In this document: positions 29,565-37,966 of the stretch, in pieces
How the letters are laid out: each line of letters opens with the position of its first letter
How positions within the stretch are numbered: position 1 is the first letter of the stretch
DNA from: Planctomycetota bacterium
Lineage (GTDB): Bacteria > Planctomycetota > PLA2 > JAEUHO01
Direction of reading: 5' to 3'
NCBI GenBank assembly: GCA_028281445.1
Contig: JANQJW010000003.1
Location: 1-64,000, forward strand
DNA length: 64,000 nucleotides
Made by a program: the position numbers and the translations under genes
The notes under the pieces: generated by a model
The model's database searches: none
What the model was told of the DNA's origin: nothing
What the model saw: the letters and a program-made list of their open reading frames with translations, nothing else

Positions 29565-31271
29565 ATGCGCAAGATCTCGCTGACTACCGTTCTCCTCCTA
29601 TTCGCGGTATCCGCGACGTTCGCCAACGGCCCCCAGACCATCGAGGTCCTGGAGTTCGCCGCCTCCGGATCGCCGAAAGCCGGCGACGGCTTCGCGCTGG
29701 TCGTGGTCGTCGAGTCCGATCAGAACGGCTGGGACTGGAACTACGACGGCGACGCGCTCGACAGGGTGCTACAGGTCGTGGGACCGAGCGGCCCCGTGGC
29801 ACTGGTCAATACGGGAGCCGATCCGCTCTGGGGGGACTCGGGCTACGACGCGGACGGACGCGCCGGCGTGTTCTCGGCGAACGAGAACGTGAACCCGCTC
29901 GACCTGAACCTCGACGGCGACCAGACAGACTTCCTCCTAGGTGTCTACAACCACGGAAACGGGCAGCTCAGCTACCTCGACCTCGGCACAACTGTCGCGT
30001 ACGTGCGCGTGGCGGATCCGTTCGCCTACGTCGCGCTAACGGAGAGCACGCAGGACTTCAACGGAGATGGCGATTTCGCGGACCAGATTCTCCACGTCGT
30101 GAACCTGACGACGGGTGCCATCCGCAATCTGGCGCTCCCGGGCCCCACAGCACTCTCCCAGATCGCCGTGTCCGACAAGGCCGTTACGAGCGAGTCGAAG
30201 GTCGGAACCGACTGGAACGGGGACGGAGACCTCGACGACGACATGATCCATGTACATCACGTCGCATCGAACCAGACGCACCGCTGCGATGTCGCGTGGT
30301 GGCGGCTGGGCGGACTCGAGATCCGCGGCACGCTCGCGGTGTTCCGATGTGACGAAGGAGACGAAGGCGTCGATCTGACGGGCGATGCGGATGAGCATGA
30401 CCAGGTGCCCGCCGCGATCGACGCCCGGTCGGGCGCCGTGAGCATCTCGGACATGGCAGGAGGTCGCCCTCTCGTTGGGGAGGACCGCTGGGTCTGGGCG
30501 GGCTCTGAGTACGAGAGCGGGCGCGATCTCAACGGCGATGGCGACCTTCTGGACGAGCATGTCCTGCATGGCCAGAGGATGCGCAAGAACCAACCGCCGG
30601 GCGCCGTCGTGAACTTCGGCATCAACGCCCGCCCCCTGGCAATGTCACGCCTGACACCGGTTCCGCCTCTGGTCACCACCAAGCTGCTCGCCGCGGTGGA
30701 CGAACAAGACCTCAATCTCGACTTGAACGGAGACGGTGACATGAACGACGAGGTGGCGAGCGTGGGGAACATGTGGACCAACACGTGTACACCGCTGGGT
30801 TTCTCGCTGCCCACCAGCTCGACGCAACCGGGAACTGTGCTCCAAGGCGGTGTGTACGCGGACGAGACGCAAGATGGCACCGACCACAACGGAGACGGCG
30901 ACACAGCGGACAGCGTGCTCTTCACGGTGAACATGGTTGCAAACGCATGGACGAACCACGGGATCGCGGTGGCGGACTACAAGTTCGCCTTCGCCATGGA
31001 CAACGACCTGATCGCAGTACTCGTCTCGGAAGCCGCGCAGGGCGGTGTGTCCCTCAACGGAGACGCGACAGACAACGTGGCCTTTTTTGTCGACGCCAGG
31101 GCCGGAACGACGCTGAGCGCGGGATACGCCGTGGACCGGATCTCGCACCACCTGGACGTTGCGACGGGCGTTGCCTGGATCTTCGCGGATGAGGCGCTGC
31201 AAGGACAGAACCTCAACCCGTTCTGGGGAGATACGGACACCAACGACCGGGTGCTCGTGTCCGTTCGGTAG
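29565..31271 (+). CDS. Secreted protein with ten D-x-N-G-D-G-D repeats
   Basis: 568 residues. A signal peptide (LTTVLLLFAVSATFANG) is followed immediately by ten repeats of about 53 residues. Each has a hydrophobic strand, a conserved Glu, an acidic loop and another strand: WDWNYDGDALDRVL, LDLNLDGDQTDFLLG, QDFNGDGDFADQILHV, TDWNGDGDLDDDMIHV, RDLNGDGDLLDEHVL, LDLNGDGDMNDEV, TDHNGDGDTADSVLF and weaker copies, the last ending the protein at RVLVSVR. The plan matches the lipoprotein at 20713, so the two are paralogues. Probably a calcium-stabilised propeller-like surface protein. Base composition is slightly less GC-rich than in neighbours. Confidence 0.65.
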   Translation: MRKISLTTVLLLFAVSATFANGPQTIEVLEFAASGSPKAGDGFALVVVVESDQNGWDWNYDGDALDRVLQVVGPSGPVALVNTGADPLWGDSGYDADGRAGVFSANENVNPLDLNLDGDQTDFLLGVYNHGNGQLSYLDLGTTVAYVRVADPFAYVALTESTQDFNGDGDFADQILHVVNLTTGAIRNLALPGPTALSQIAVSDKAVTSESKVGTDWNGDGDLDDDMIHVHHVASNQTHRCDVAWWRLGGLEIRGTLAVFRCDEGDEGVDLTGDADEHDQVPAAIDARSGAVSISDMAGGRPLVGEDRWVWAGSEYESGRDLNGDGDLLDEHVLHGQRMRKNQPPGAVVNFGINARPLAMSRLTPVPPLVTTKLLAAVDEQDLNLDLNGDGDMNDEVASVGNMWTNTCTPLGFSLPTSSTQPGTVLQGGVYADETQDGTDHNGDGDTADSVLFTVNMVANAWTNHGIAVADYKFAFAMDNDLIAVLVSEAAQGGVSLNGDATDNVAFFVDARAGTTLSAGYAVDRISHHLDVATGVAWIFADEALQGQNLNPFWGDTDTNDRVLVSVR

Positions 31272-31293
31272 TGAACGAGATCTTCGAGGAAGC

Positions 31294-31336
31294 GCGAGCC
31301 GGACCGGCTCGCAGCAAGGGCTAGCCTCAGCCCTTG
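31294..31336. terminator. Two adjacent hairpins between convergent genes
   Basis: GCGAGCCG-GAC-CGGCTCGC (31294-31312) and CAAGGGCT-AGCCTC-AGCCCTTG (31315-31336) are both perfect 8-bp stems. They lie between the repeat protein and the convergent small lipoprotein and probably stop transcription from both sides. T-runs are absent. Confidence 0.55.
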
Positions 31337-31353
31337 CCGGCGCTGTCGCCGCC

Positions 31354-31578
31354 TCAGCCCTTGCCCGTACCGGCGGGCTTCTCCGCAGGCTTCGCGCCGT
31401 CGGAGGACGTCCCGCCCGTGGGCGCGCCGCCGGTGGGCGTGCCACCACCCGAGCTGCCGGCGCCATCCGAGGCGCCCGAGCCGGAACCGTCCGTCGTCGT
31501 CGTCTCGCCGCCGCAGCCGGGAACGGCTACGAACAACCCCACAGCAAGGACACAGAGGAGTGCAAGTCGGGTACGCAT
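31354..31578 (-). CDS. Small Gly/Thr/Ser-rich lipoprotein
   Basis: 74 residues. The signal peptide ends in FVAVPGC, an acceptable lipobox, and the mature part is a low-complexity Thr, Gly, Ser and Pro chain (ETTTTDGSGSGASDG, GGTPTGGAPTGG) ending in Lys. No fold is expected. It begins 2 bases after the stop of the selenoprotein candidate, so the two are transcribed together, and it may tether or space that protein at the membrane. Function unknown. Confidence 0.55.
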   Translation of the reverse strand: MRTRLALLCVLAVGLFVAVPGCGGETTTTDGSGSGASDGAGSSGGGTPTGGAPTGGTSSDGAKPAEKPAGTGKG

Positions 31579-31580
31579 GG

Positions 31581-32528
31581 TCACTTCTTTCCGGCGCTCT
31601 TCTCGAGCCAGGTCTTGATGTCGGCCACGAGAGGGATCTTCTTTCCAAACACCCCGACGTCCACGGCCTTCATCAAGTTGCGGATTTTCGCGATCCGCTC
31701 CGCCATGGGCATCTTGTCGCGTGGGCCGACCTCGATCAGATCCTCGAACTCGAACCGCGCTGACTCCTCCAGGTCCGCCAGCCGCGCGTCGATCAGCTTC
31801 TGGAGCGACGGCGGGGCCTCCTTGGTCAAGGTCTGGATGCCCGCGTACGCCTGGAGTGCCTTGTTGTAGTCGTCGTTGTCGCTCGCGGCCTCGGCCTGCG
31901 TGAACGCGTTGTGGATCTGGTCGAAGGCCTTGCGGGGCAGCGCGGGGCCGAGCCGCTTCTGCATCGCCTTGGCCTGTTCGATGATCTTCTTGGCAACGAA
32001 CTGGTCCTTCTCGGCGACCCGCTCCGGCGCACCGTGCGGCGGTACGAGCCACGAGTTCGGACAGAGCACGATGAAGGGGACCGTCGTCAACTCGTCGTCG
32101 CGCTCGGTCTCGATGTCGACGGCAGCATCGCAGTGCTCGCGACACGTCATGCCGGGATACAGCGGACACATCCCGCTGACCTTCTTGCCCGTTGCGGTGT
32201 TCACCTGCTCGACCGGGTCGTGCCCCAGCTCGTTGTGCGCGATCAGGATGACGATGTGCTCGTTGGCGAACTTGATGAACTCCTTGTTCTTCAGTACGGA
32301 CCCGTACTGGCGCGTGCAGCGGCCTCAGAAGTCCTTGTGCCGGCTGACGAAGACCGGCACGTTGCGGATACGCGCCTCGGCAAGGGCCCGTCCGTACGAC
32401 GAGCGGTACTCGAGGTGCTCGTTCTTCTTCTTGTCCTTCTTGCCCGCAAGGCTCGTGCCCGGCGCGAGGGCCGCAGCGAACAGCGCCGCGGACAGCCCGA
32501 GGGCCAGCACGGATCTCGTCGTCTTCAT
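31581..32528 (-). CDS. Predicted selenoprotein: secreted thioredoxin-like protein with U-G-R-C active site
   Basis: Reading the in-frame TGA at 32327-32325 as selenocysteine gives 315 residues from the ATG at 32528. A signal peptide (LALGLSAALFAAALAPG) precedes a basic stretch and a thioredoxin-like core: YGRALAEARIRNVPVFVSRHKDF, then U68-G-R-C71, then TRQYGSVLKNKEFIKFANEH and IVILIAHNE. That is the normal order helix, strand, CxxC, helix, strand, with Sec replacing the first Cys. The frame stays open for 247 codons after the TGA, through a Cys-rich insert (MCPLYPGMTCREHC) and a helical C-terminus. A SECIS-type hairpin follows the TGA. The gene is second of three (33862 to 31354). A conventional annotation would break it into two short ORFs. 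Confidence 0.8.
32292..32309 (-). promoter_or_regulatory. Bacterial SECIS hairpin
   Basis: On the coding strand the 18 bases form a perfect 7-bp stem (CAGTACG / CGTACTG) with the tetraloop GGTC. The stem begins 15 bases after the TGA, placing the loop 22 bases downstream, inside the range known for bacterial SECIS elements. The E. coli fdhF element also presents GGUC at its tip, where SelB binds. The hairpin lies wholly within coding sequence, as bacterial elements do. Confidence 0.8.
32325..32327 (-). other. In-frame TGA predicted to encode selenocysteine (residue 68)
   Basis: The codon occupies the first position of a CxxC-type motif (TGA GGC CGC TGC, read U-G-R-C) in a thioredoxin-like fold, the most frequent place for selenocysteine in bacterial redox proteins. 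The frame upstream starts with a signal peptide and the frame downstream continues the same fold. Confidence 0.78.
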
Positions 32529-32560
32529 GGCCGACAAGCTACCACCTCGGCCCGCTGAGC

Positions 32561-33862
32561 TCAGCGAAGCGGGACGTCCGTCAGTCGCACGCGGATGGAT
32601 CCGGTGTCCCGCCGCTGGAACCACGCGACGTGCAAGCTCTTGGGGCTGGAGGAGCCGAGCCCGTAGACCCGGGCCGTGAGCCGAACCGTTCCGTCCTCGG
32701 AACGCGAACGCCCGCCGGCCACGTACAGCGCGTGCACACGGCCGTCTTCCTGCGTGAGCAACGCCTGCACGGTGCGCTGAGCAACCTCGGAGGGCAGCGT
32801 GGCTGCGAGATCGGCGACCCACTGCCCAGGCCGGTCGGCGGACTCGGCGAGCGACTCGAAGGAGACGGTCTCGTTCGTGCCGGGATCGGCTTCCTTGCCG
32901 GCACGATCGAGACAAATCGGTATGCGCCCCACGTCATCGAGCACGACCCGGGCCACGTCGTGCTGGAAGCTGGTGATCGGCAGCACGAGGTCGATCGAGG
33001 CGAGCGCGTCGCCGCACTTCCCGCTCGTCGGCGTGACGTGCACTTGCAGGTCGGCATAGCGGCGCGTCGTGCCGACGCCGTAGCCCACCTGCCGGGCCAT
33101 GTGCGGCCCCGGGACGAATCTGTTGCCGGCGGCATCCACGGCCTTCTCCACGCGCGGCGTCCGGTACTGCGCGATCTGGACCAGCGGAATCCACTGCATG
33201 CGCATGCTGAGGACGTATCGGGTCGGTGTCTTCGCCTTGAGCGAACGAACCGACGTCACCTCCAGCACCTCGACCATGATCGGGCCGGCCGCCGTCCACG
33301 GCGGCACGGGGGAGTCGTCGGCCAGCACGAGCGAGGTGCGACCGGCGCGGTCGAACGGTGCGGCCATGCGCACTCCGCCTTGCTTGATGAGGTCGCGCAG
33401 CACCGCGTAGGGCGGCATGTCCTTGGCTTTGACCGAGACTTTCTTGATGCGCGCGGACGGCGGCGTGCGGAAGCGTGCGCCGATCTGCTCGCCCAACGCT
33501 TTCAGCGCGTCTTCGAGCTTGACGTTCTCGAGGTCCAGCGAGACGGGATGTACGTTGTCGAAGCTGCCGTCGACGACCTGCGCGTTCGACACCACGGGAC
33601 GGGTCGAACCGACGCGCGCGAGAATGGCGCGCACGGTGCGGCGCACCTCGGGATCGGCGTGGTCCTTCGCGGCCTCGAGGAGATCGCGGGCCTTGTTGCC
33701 GTGCTTCCTGAGTTCGGTCCGGGCCGTCTCGCGCACCTCGAACGCGTCGGACTCGAGATCCGCAAGCCACTGCTTGACCTTGCCACGAATCACCGCCGCG
33801 TCGTCCGCGGCGGCGGACGCACCCACGAGGAGGACCAGGAAGACAGCAACAGCCCGAAGCAT
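32561..33862 (-). CDS. Secreted HEAT-repeat-start protein of unknown function, upstream of the selenoprotein
   Basis: 433 residues from the ATG at 33862 that opens a signal peptide (MLRAVAVFLVLLVGASAAADD). Residues about 25-95 form two to three HEAT-like helical pairs (WLADLESDAFEVRETARTEL, LLEAAKDHADPEVRRTVRAIL). A region follows with LDLENVKLEDALKALGEQIGA and PYAVLRDLIKQGGV, which resembles the small ring-building domains of secretin N-termini, then a long beta-rich part with many hydrophobic strands. No catalytic motif seen. Its stop lies 32 bases before the selenoprotein start, suggesting one operon. Confidence 0.6.
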   Translation of the reverse strand: MLRAVAVFLVLLVGASAAADDAAVIRGKVKQWLADLESDAFEVRETARTELRKHGNKARDLLEAAKDHADPEVRRTVRAILARVGSTRPVVSNAQVVDGSFDNVHPVSLDLENVKLEDALKALGEQIGARFRTPPSARIKKVSVKAKDMPPYAVLRDLIKQGGVRMAAPFDRAGRTSLVLADDSPVPPWTAAGPIMVEVLEVTSVRSLKAKTPTRYVLSMRMQWIPLVQIAQYRTPRVEKAVDAAGNRFVPGPHMARQVGYGVGTTRRYADLQVHVTPTSGKCGDALASIDLVLPITSFQHDVARVVLDDVGRIPICLDRAGKEADPGTNETVSFESLAESADRPGQWVADLAATLPSEVAQRTVQALLTQEDGRVHALYVAGGRSRSEDGTVRLTARVYGLGSSSPKSLHVAWFQRRDTGSIRVRLTDVPLR

Positions 33863-33926
33863 GGTGCGAGTGTACGCGGCCGCTGCGGGAGGATCCGGTC
33901 CTCCGCCCGGCCGCGTGCCGGAGGAC

Positions 33927-35966
33927 CTACGCCGGCTGCATGTCCTTCTTGTGCTTCGCGATGATCTCGCTGGCAAGGTGCGACGGCAGGACGTCGTAGT
34001 GGTCCATCTGGAACGAGAAGTCGCCTTCGCCCGCCGTCAGAGACCGCAGCTCGGTGCTGTACTGCATCATCTCGGCCAGCGGTACGTGCGCCTGGATGAT
34101 CGCCGTGTCGCCTTCCTGGTTCATGCTCAGGATGCGGCCGCGGCGGCTATTGAGATCGCCCGAGATGTCGCCCATGAAGCGCGAAGGCACCTCGATGTCG
34201 ACCGCCATGATCGGTTCGAGGATTACGGGCTTGGCCGTGTCGACGCTGGCACGAAAGGCCTGGCTCGAGGCGAGCTTGAACGAGTGCTCGTCACTGTCGA
34301 CATCGTGGAACTTGCCGAAGTGGACGATCGCTTTGACGTCGACGAAGGGGTAGCCTGCAATGACGCCCTTTGCGCACGTCTCGCGAATGCCCTTCTCGAC
34401 CGCAGGGATGAACTGACGCGGGATCGTGCCGCCCACGACCTCGTCGACGAACTCGAACTTCTCGCCGCGAGGCAGCGGCTCGAGCCGCAGGTGGACCTCG
34501 GCGAACTGGCCGCGGCCGCCCGACTGCTTCTTGTGGCGATAGGAAGCGGCGCCGTTGGCGCTGATGGTCTCGAGGTACGGGATGCGCGGCTGCCGCGTCA
34601 CCGTCTCGACCTTCTTGCGCTCGAGGCGCTTGAGCATGATGTCGACGTGCAGCGTGCTCATGCCGCGCACGACCATCTCACCCGTCGCCTCTTCGCGCTC
34701 GGCGACGAACGCAGCATCGGCGTCGGCGAGCTTGTGTAGCTCGGGCCCCAGCTTTGCCTCGTCGTTACGGTTCTTGGGCTCGATGGCGAGGGTCACCTTC
34801 GGCACCGGCGTCGGAATCGGTGCGAACGTCCACTTGGCCTGGCCGTCCGTGACGGTGTCACCGATCTGGATGTCGTCGACCTTCGCGACCGCGACGATGT
34901 CACCGGCCGAGGCGGAGCCGACCGCGGACATCTCCTTGCCCTGCAGCTCGAGGAGGTCCCCGATGCGCTCGGTCTTGCCGGTGCGCTCGATCACGATCTG
35001 TGTCTTGCTCGGCAGCGAGCCGCTCCAGACGCGCATGTAGGCGACCTTGCCGACGTGCGCGTCGACCGCGATCTTCCACACCTGCGCGGAGAAGGGGCCG
35101 TCGACCGCAACTTCGACCTCGTTGCCGTCGGCATCCGTGGCCTTGCGCATGGCCGTGCCTGCGCGCGAGGCGGGCATCGGGCAGTCGTGCGTGATGAAGT
35201 CGAGCAGCTTGTTGACGCCGACGTCCTTCTCGACGGAGACATGGAGCATCGGGACGATGTTGCCCTGGCGAAGCGCCCGGGGGAACGCGGCCGCGAGATC
35301 CTCGTTGCTGACCTCGCCGGACTCGAAGTAGCTCTCGAGCAGGTCGTCGTCGCACTCGACGACGCGGTCGGTGGCCTGCTGGCGGAAGTCCTCGGCCGCA
35401 GCCTGCAGGTCGTCGGGAATATCCGCGGCGAAGATGTCGACGACCCTGGACGAGCTACCGCCCCAGGCGTCGGGCAGGTTGATCGGCACGGCGCGTTCGC
35501 CGAGCGCCCCCTGGATCGAGGAGTAGAGCGCGTCGGCGTCGACGTTCTCCGACTCGACGCGTGTGATGACGATGACAACGGCGAGGCCCTGGTCGCGCGC
35601 GGCACGGAAGAGCCGCCGGGTGGCGACGCCGACGCCGTCGTGGGCGTTGATGCAGAGCAGGGCCGTCTCGACGCCGGCCAGCGCAGGGATGGCCTCGCCG
35701 ATGAAGTCGATGGCGCCGGGCGTGTCGATGAGGTTGATGCGCTTGTCGTCCCACGGCATGTGGACGGGCGTCGCGAGGATCGAGTGCTGGCGTTCCTTCT
35801 CGTCGTCATCCCAGTCAGTGAGGGTGTTCTTCTCCGGGACCGTGCCGCGGCGGGACGTCACCTTGCAGTGGTGCAGGAGGGCCTCGGAAAGCGTCGTCTT
35901 CCCGGCGCCACCTGCACCTACGAGAGCCACGTTGCGGACATCGGCGGAGGATTGGGCCATCGTCAT
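33927..35966 (-). CDS. EF-G-like translational GTPase with altered GTPase motifs
   Basis: 679 residues from the ATG at 35966 (MTMAQSS, with GGGAG upstream). Overall plan and the C-terminal domains (GGRGQFAEVHLRLEPLPRG; FVDVKAIVHFGKFHDVDSDEHSFKLA, landmark only; EVPSRFMGDISGDLNSRRGRI) match the FusA2-type elongation-factor-G-like family, near EF-G length. Walker A is GAGGAGKT (17-24). The switch II motif reads DTPGAIDF, where EF-G has the catalytic His after DTPG, and the NKxD base-recognition motif reads TRVE (135-138). GTP specificity or hydrolysis may therefore be changed or lost. The real EF-G is presumably elsewhere. Confidence 0.8.
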   Translation of the reverse strand: MTMAQSSADVRNVALVGAGGAGKTTLSEALLHHCKVTSRRGTVPEKNTLTDWDDDEKERQHSILATPVHMPWDDKRINLIDTPGAIDFIGEAIPALAGVETALLCINAHDGVGVATRRLFRAARDQGLAVVIVITRVESENVDADALYSSIQGALGERAVPINLPDAWGGSSSRVVDIFAADIPDDLQAAAEDFRQQATDRVVECDDDLLESYFESGEVSNEDLAAAFPRALRQGNIVPMLHVSVEKDVGVNKLLDFITHDCPMPASRAGTAMRKATDADGNEVEVAVDGPFSAQVWKIAVDAHVGKVAYMRVWSGSLPSKTQIVIERTGKTERIGDLLELQGKEMSAVGSASAGDIVAVAKVDDIQIGDTVTDGQAKWTFAPIPTPVPKVTLAIEPKNRNDEAKLGPELHKLADADAAFVAEREEATGEMVVRGMSTLHVDIMLKRLERKKVETVTRQPRIPYLETISANGAASYRHKKQSGGRGQFAEVHLRLEPLPRGEKFEFVDEVVGGTIPRQFIPAVEKGIRETCAKGVIAGYPFVDVKAIVHFGKFHDVDSDEHSFKLASSQAFRASVDTAKPVILEPIMAVDIEVPSRFMGDISGDLNSRRGRILSMNQEGDTAIIQAHVPLAEMMQYSTELRSLTAGEGDFSFQMDHYDVLPSHLASEIIAKHKKDMQPA

Positions 35967-36161
35967 CAAACTCCCAGGAAACCGGTCTTTTTGGGGGGTC
36001 CCTGGGATACAGCCAAGGGGGGTGGCGGTCAACCTCGGCCGGAGGCGTGGGACGGCCTGGGGCGGCTCCACGCGCAGTGGTCGCACACGAGAACGCGGAC
36101 GGCCCGACCGCACGGGATATCGCGTCCTCGAGCGCGTTCTCGTACGCGTACTCGTAGCCTC
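35967..36161. other. 195-base gap upstream of the EF-G-like gene
   Basis: No gene. It should hold the promoter of the EF-G-like gene, since the upstream neighbour ends at 36162. The part near 36121-36160 is an imperfect CTCGTA/CGCGTT low-complexity run. No clear promoter or hairpin was found. Confidence 0.5.
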
Positions 36162-36959
36162 CTACTGCACCAGTCCCATCTCACACCGCACGGGCCGCTT
36201 CGTCTCGTAGTAGGGCTTGCCCTCCGAGCGGCGCCCCTTCGTGACGGGGTGCCAGAGGTGGAACACGTCGTTGAGGGTATAGAGCACCTTGACGCGTGGC
36301 CGCGGCCTGTGGCGCATGGCGCGATCGCGCAGGTCCGTGTCCTCACCGATGCCCCAGCTCTGGAAGCGCTCGTCGAACCCGTTGAGCGCCTCGAAGAGCG
36401 CGCGATCGATCGCCATGTTCAACCCGAGGATCTTGGGCCGGTTTCGACGCCGGACGCGCGTCCCCCACTTGCTCTGCCGCGCCTTCTTACGCATCTTGCG
36501 CCGGCTCTCGGGATCGTCGAGATGTTCGTACGCACCGCTGTCGATGTCGTACTCCGTCAGTGCCTCGGATTGCTCTTGCGACAGACGCACGGCACCCGCC
36601 ACATGCAGGCTCAGCGGCTCGTGCACTCCGACATGCCGCTCGACGAAGTGCGCCGGCGGCACACAGTCGCCGTCGCTAAAGATGATGAGCGGCGCATCCT
36701 TGGGCGCCTGCCGGATCGCTTCATTGAGGATGCGCGTCTTACGAAAGCCCTCGTCGCCCTGCGTCACGTACTGGAACGGGATGCCCTTCGTTGCGAACGC
36801 CGAGGCGATCTCGTCGAGGTACTCGAGCGAGCCGTCGCGGGATCCGTCGTCGGCGACGATCAGCGCGAAGTCGTTGGTCGTCTGGCGCAGATAGCCGCGC
36901 AGCGCGCGCCGCAGGTGCGGAAGCTGGTTGTAGGCGGCGACGACGACGAGGGCGCGCAT
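36162..36959 (-). CDS. Glycosyltransferase family 2 protein
   Basis: 265 residues. The GT-A start VVVAAYNQLPHLRRALRGYL and FALIVADDGSRDGSLEYL, then the metal-binding IIFSDGDCVPP (DGD in place of DxD) and the acceptor-region NMAIDRALFEALNGFDERFQSWGIGEDTDL (landmarks GFDERF and GEDTDL), are classic. It transfers a sugar from a nucleotide donor to an envelope polysaccharide or glycan. The ATG overlaps the stop of the upstream glycosyltransferase by one base. Last gene of a four-gene operon. Confidence 0.85.
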   Translation of the reverse strand: MRALVVVAAYNQLPHLRRALRGYLRQTTNDFALIVADDGSRDGSLEYLDEIASAFATKGIPFQYVTQGDEGFRKTRILNEAIRQAPKDAPLIIFSDGDCVPPAHFVERHVGVHEPLSLHVAGAVRLSQEQSEALTEYDIDSGAYEHLDDPESRRKMRKKARQSKWGTRVRRRNRPKILGLNMAIDRALFEALNGFDERFQSWGIGEDTDLRDRAMRHRPRPRVKVLYTLNDVFHLWHPVTKGRRSEGKPYYETKRPVRCEMGLVQ

Positions 36960-37966
36960 CACGCCATCCCCAGATGGTCCAGAATGCCGTCCACGCGACG
37001 CGTCCACGTGTGCTCGGCCCACGTGCGCTTGTAGGCGGCTTCGGCGATCGCGAGGCGTCGCCCGGGATCGGCATGTAGGGCCTTCACGGCCTCGACGAGC
37101 GGCTCGCCCGCGTCGGCGACGACGATCTCCTTCTCCGGCTCGAACCAGTTCTCGATGTCGTCGGCGGGCGTCGTGACCTGACAGGCTCCGAGCCCCGGGA
37201 TCTCGAAGTGACGCCCCTTGATCTGCGTGCCGGTGTGCACGGCAGACGCGTTGCCGAGATTGAGCGATATGCGGCTGTCTCCGATGGCATGCCGCATGCG
37301 ATCGAAGGGCGCGTAGCCGTGGTTGCGACCGCGTCCGAGCATCTGCGAGACGTAGTTGCGCCGACGGCCCCAGCTTGGACCCCACGTATCGACCGGAACC
37401 CCCGCCCCGCGGAGCTGCTTGATGACCTCGCGCCGGTCACCATGCGGCCGCCCGACGAAACTGGTCTGCACGGGACGCTCGCGGCCCGGATCGAAGCCGC
37501 GATACCAGGACCCGACGGCCCACTGGCTGCGATGCACGTCCGCGCCCGCATCCTTGTAGCGCTCGACGGAAGGGCCGTGCGTCGTCACAAACACGGTGTA
37601 GACCCCGATGCGGGGCTTGATCCAGTCGTCGAAGCGCCACGAGCTGTCGGCGTCGAACTCCACGGTTGGAATGCCGCGCTTCGTGAGATCGGCCATCGCA
37701 TCGAGGTCGACGTCCAGCTCCGCTGTGAACGGCTGGTGCACGAGCAGCGCGGGCGGGTCCCGCGTGACGAGATCGGCGAACCGCGCACGCATTCCGTCCG
37801 CGCCGTACCGCATGGCTTCGAGGTCGGGGTGGAAGGCGCGCGCGCGCAAGCGCGGGTGCTCGGCGATGCCCGTCCACAGGTTCACGAACTCGTGGCTGAA
37901 ATCGAGCTTGGCCTCGCCGTAGTCCTTGAGGATGCCGACGAACAGCGTGTCGAGGGGCGCGCTCAC
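36959..37966 (-). CDS. CgeB-like glycosyltransferase
   Basis: 335 residues from a GTG at 37966, which overlaps the stop of the upstream gene (GTGA). The C-terminal half shows RMRHAIGDSRISLNLGNAS, TGTQIKGRHFEIPGLGACQVTT and EIVVADAGEPLVEAVKAL, the pattern of the CgeB/glycosyl-transferase-group-1-2 family (GT-B fold). The N-terminal half contains LLVHQPFTAEL and IPTVEFDADSSWRFDDW, typical of these two-lobed enzymes. Likely assembles an envelope or S-layer glycan with its three operon partners. Confidence 0.75.
   Translation of the reverse strand: MSAPLDTLFVGILKDYGEAKLDFSHEFVNLWTGIAEHPRLRARAFHPDLEAMRYGADGMRARFADLVTRDPPALLVHQPFTAELDVDLDAMADLTKRGIPTVEFDADSSWRFDDWIKPRIGVYTVFVTTHGPSVERYKDAGADVHRSQWAVGSWYRGFDPGRERPVQTSFVGRPHGDRREVIKQLRGAGVPVDTWGPSWGRRRNYVSQMLGRGRNHGYAPFDRMRHAIGDSRISLNLGNASAVHTGTQIKGRHFEIPGLGACQVTTPADDIENWFEPEKEIVVADAGEPLVEAVKALHADPGRRLAIAEAAYKRTWAEHTWTRRVDGILDHLGMA

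Noticed and set aside
31581-32528. Treating the TGA at 32325 as a nonsense mutation and the gene as a pseudogene
   Set aside because: Codon position in the CxxC-type site, the unbroken frame on both sides, and the SECIS-type hairpin at the correct distance fit recoding better than decay.
36121-36160. Imperfect CTCGTA/CGCGTT tandem repeat as an operator array
   Set aside because: Units are irregular in sequence and spacing and probably reflect low-complexity GC-rich DNA.
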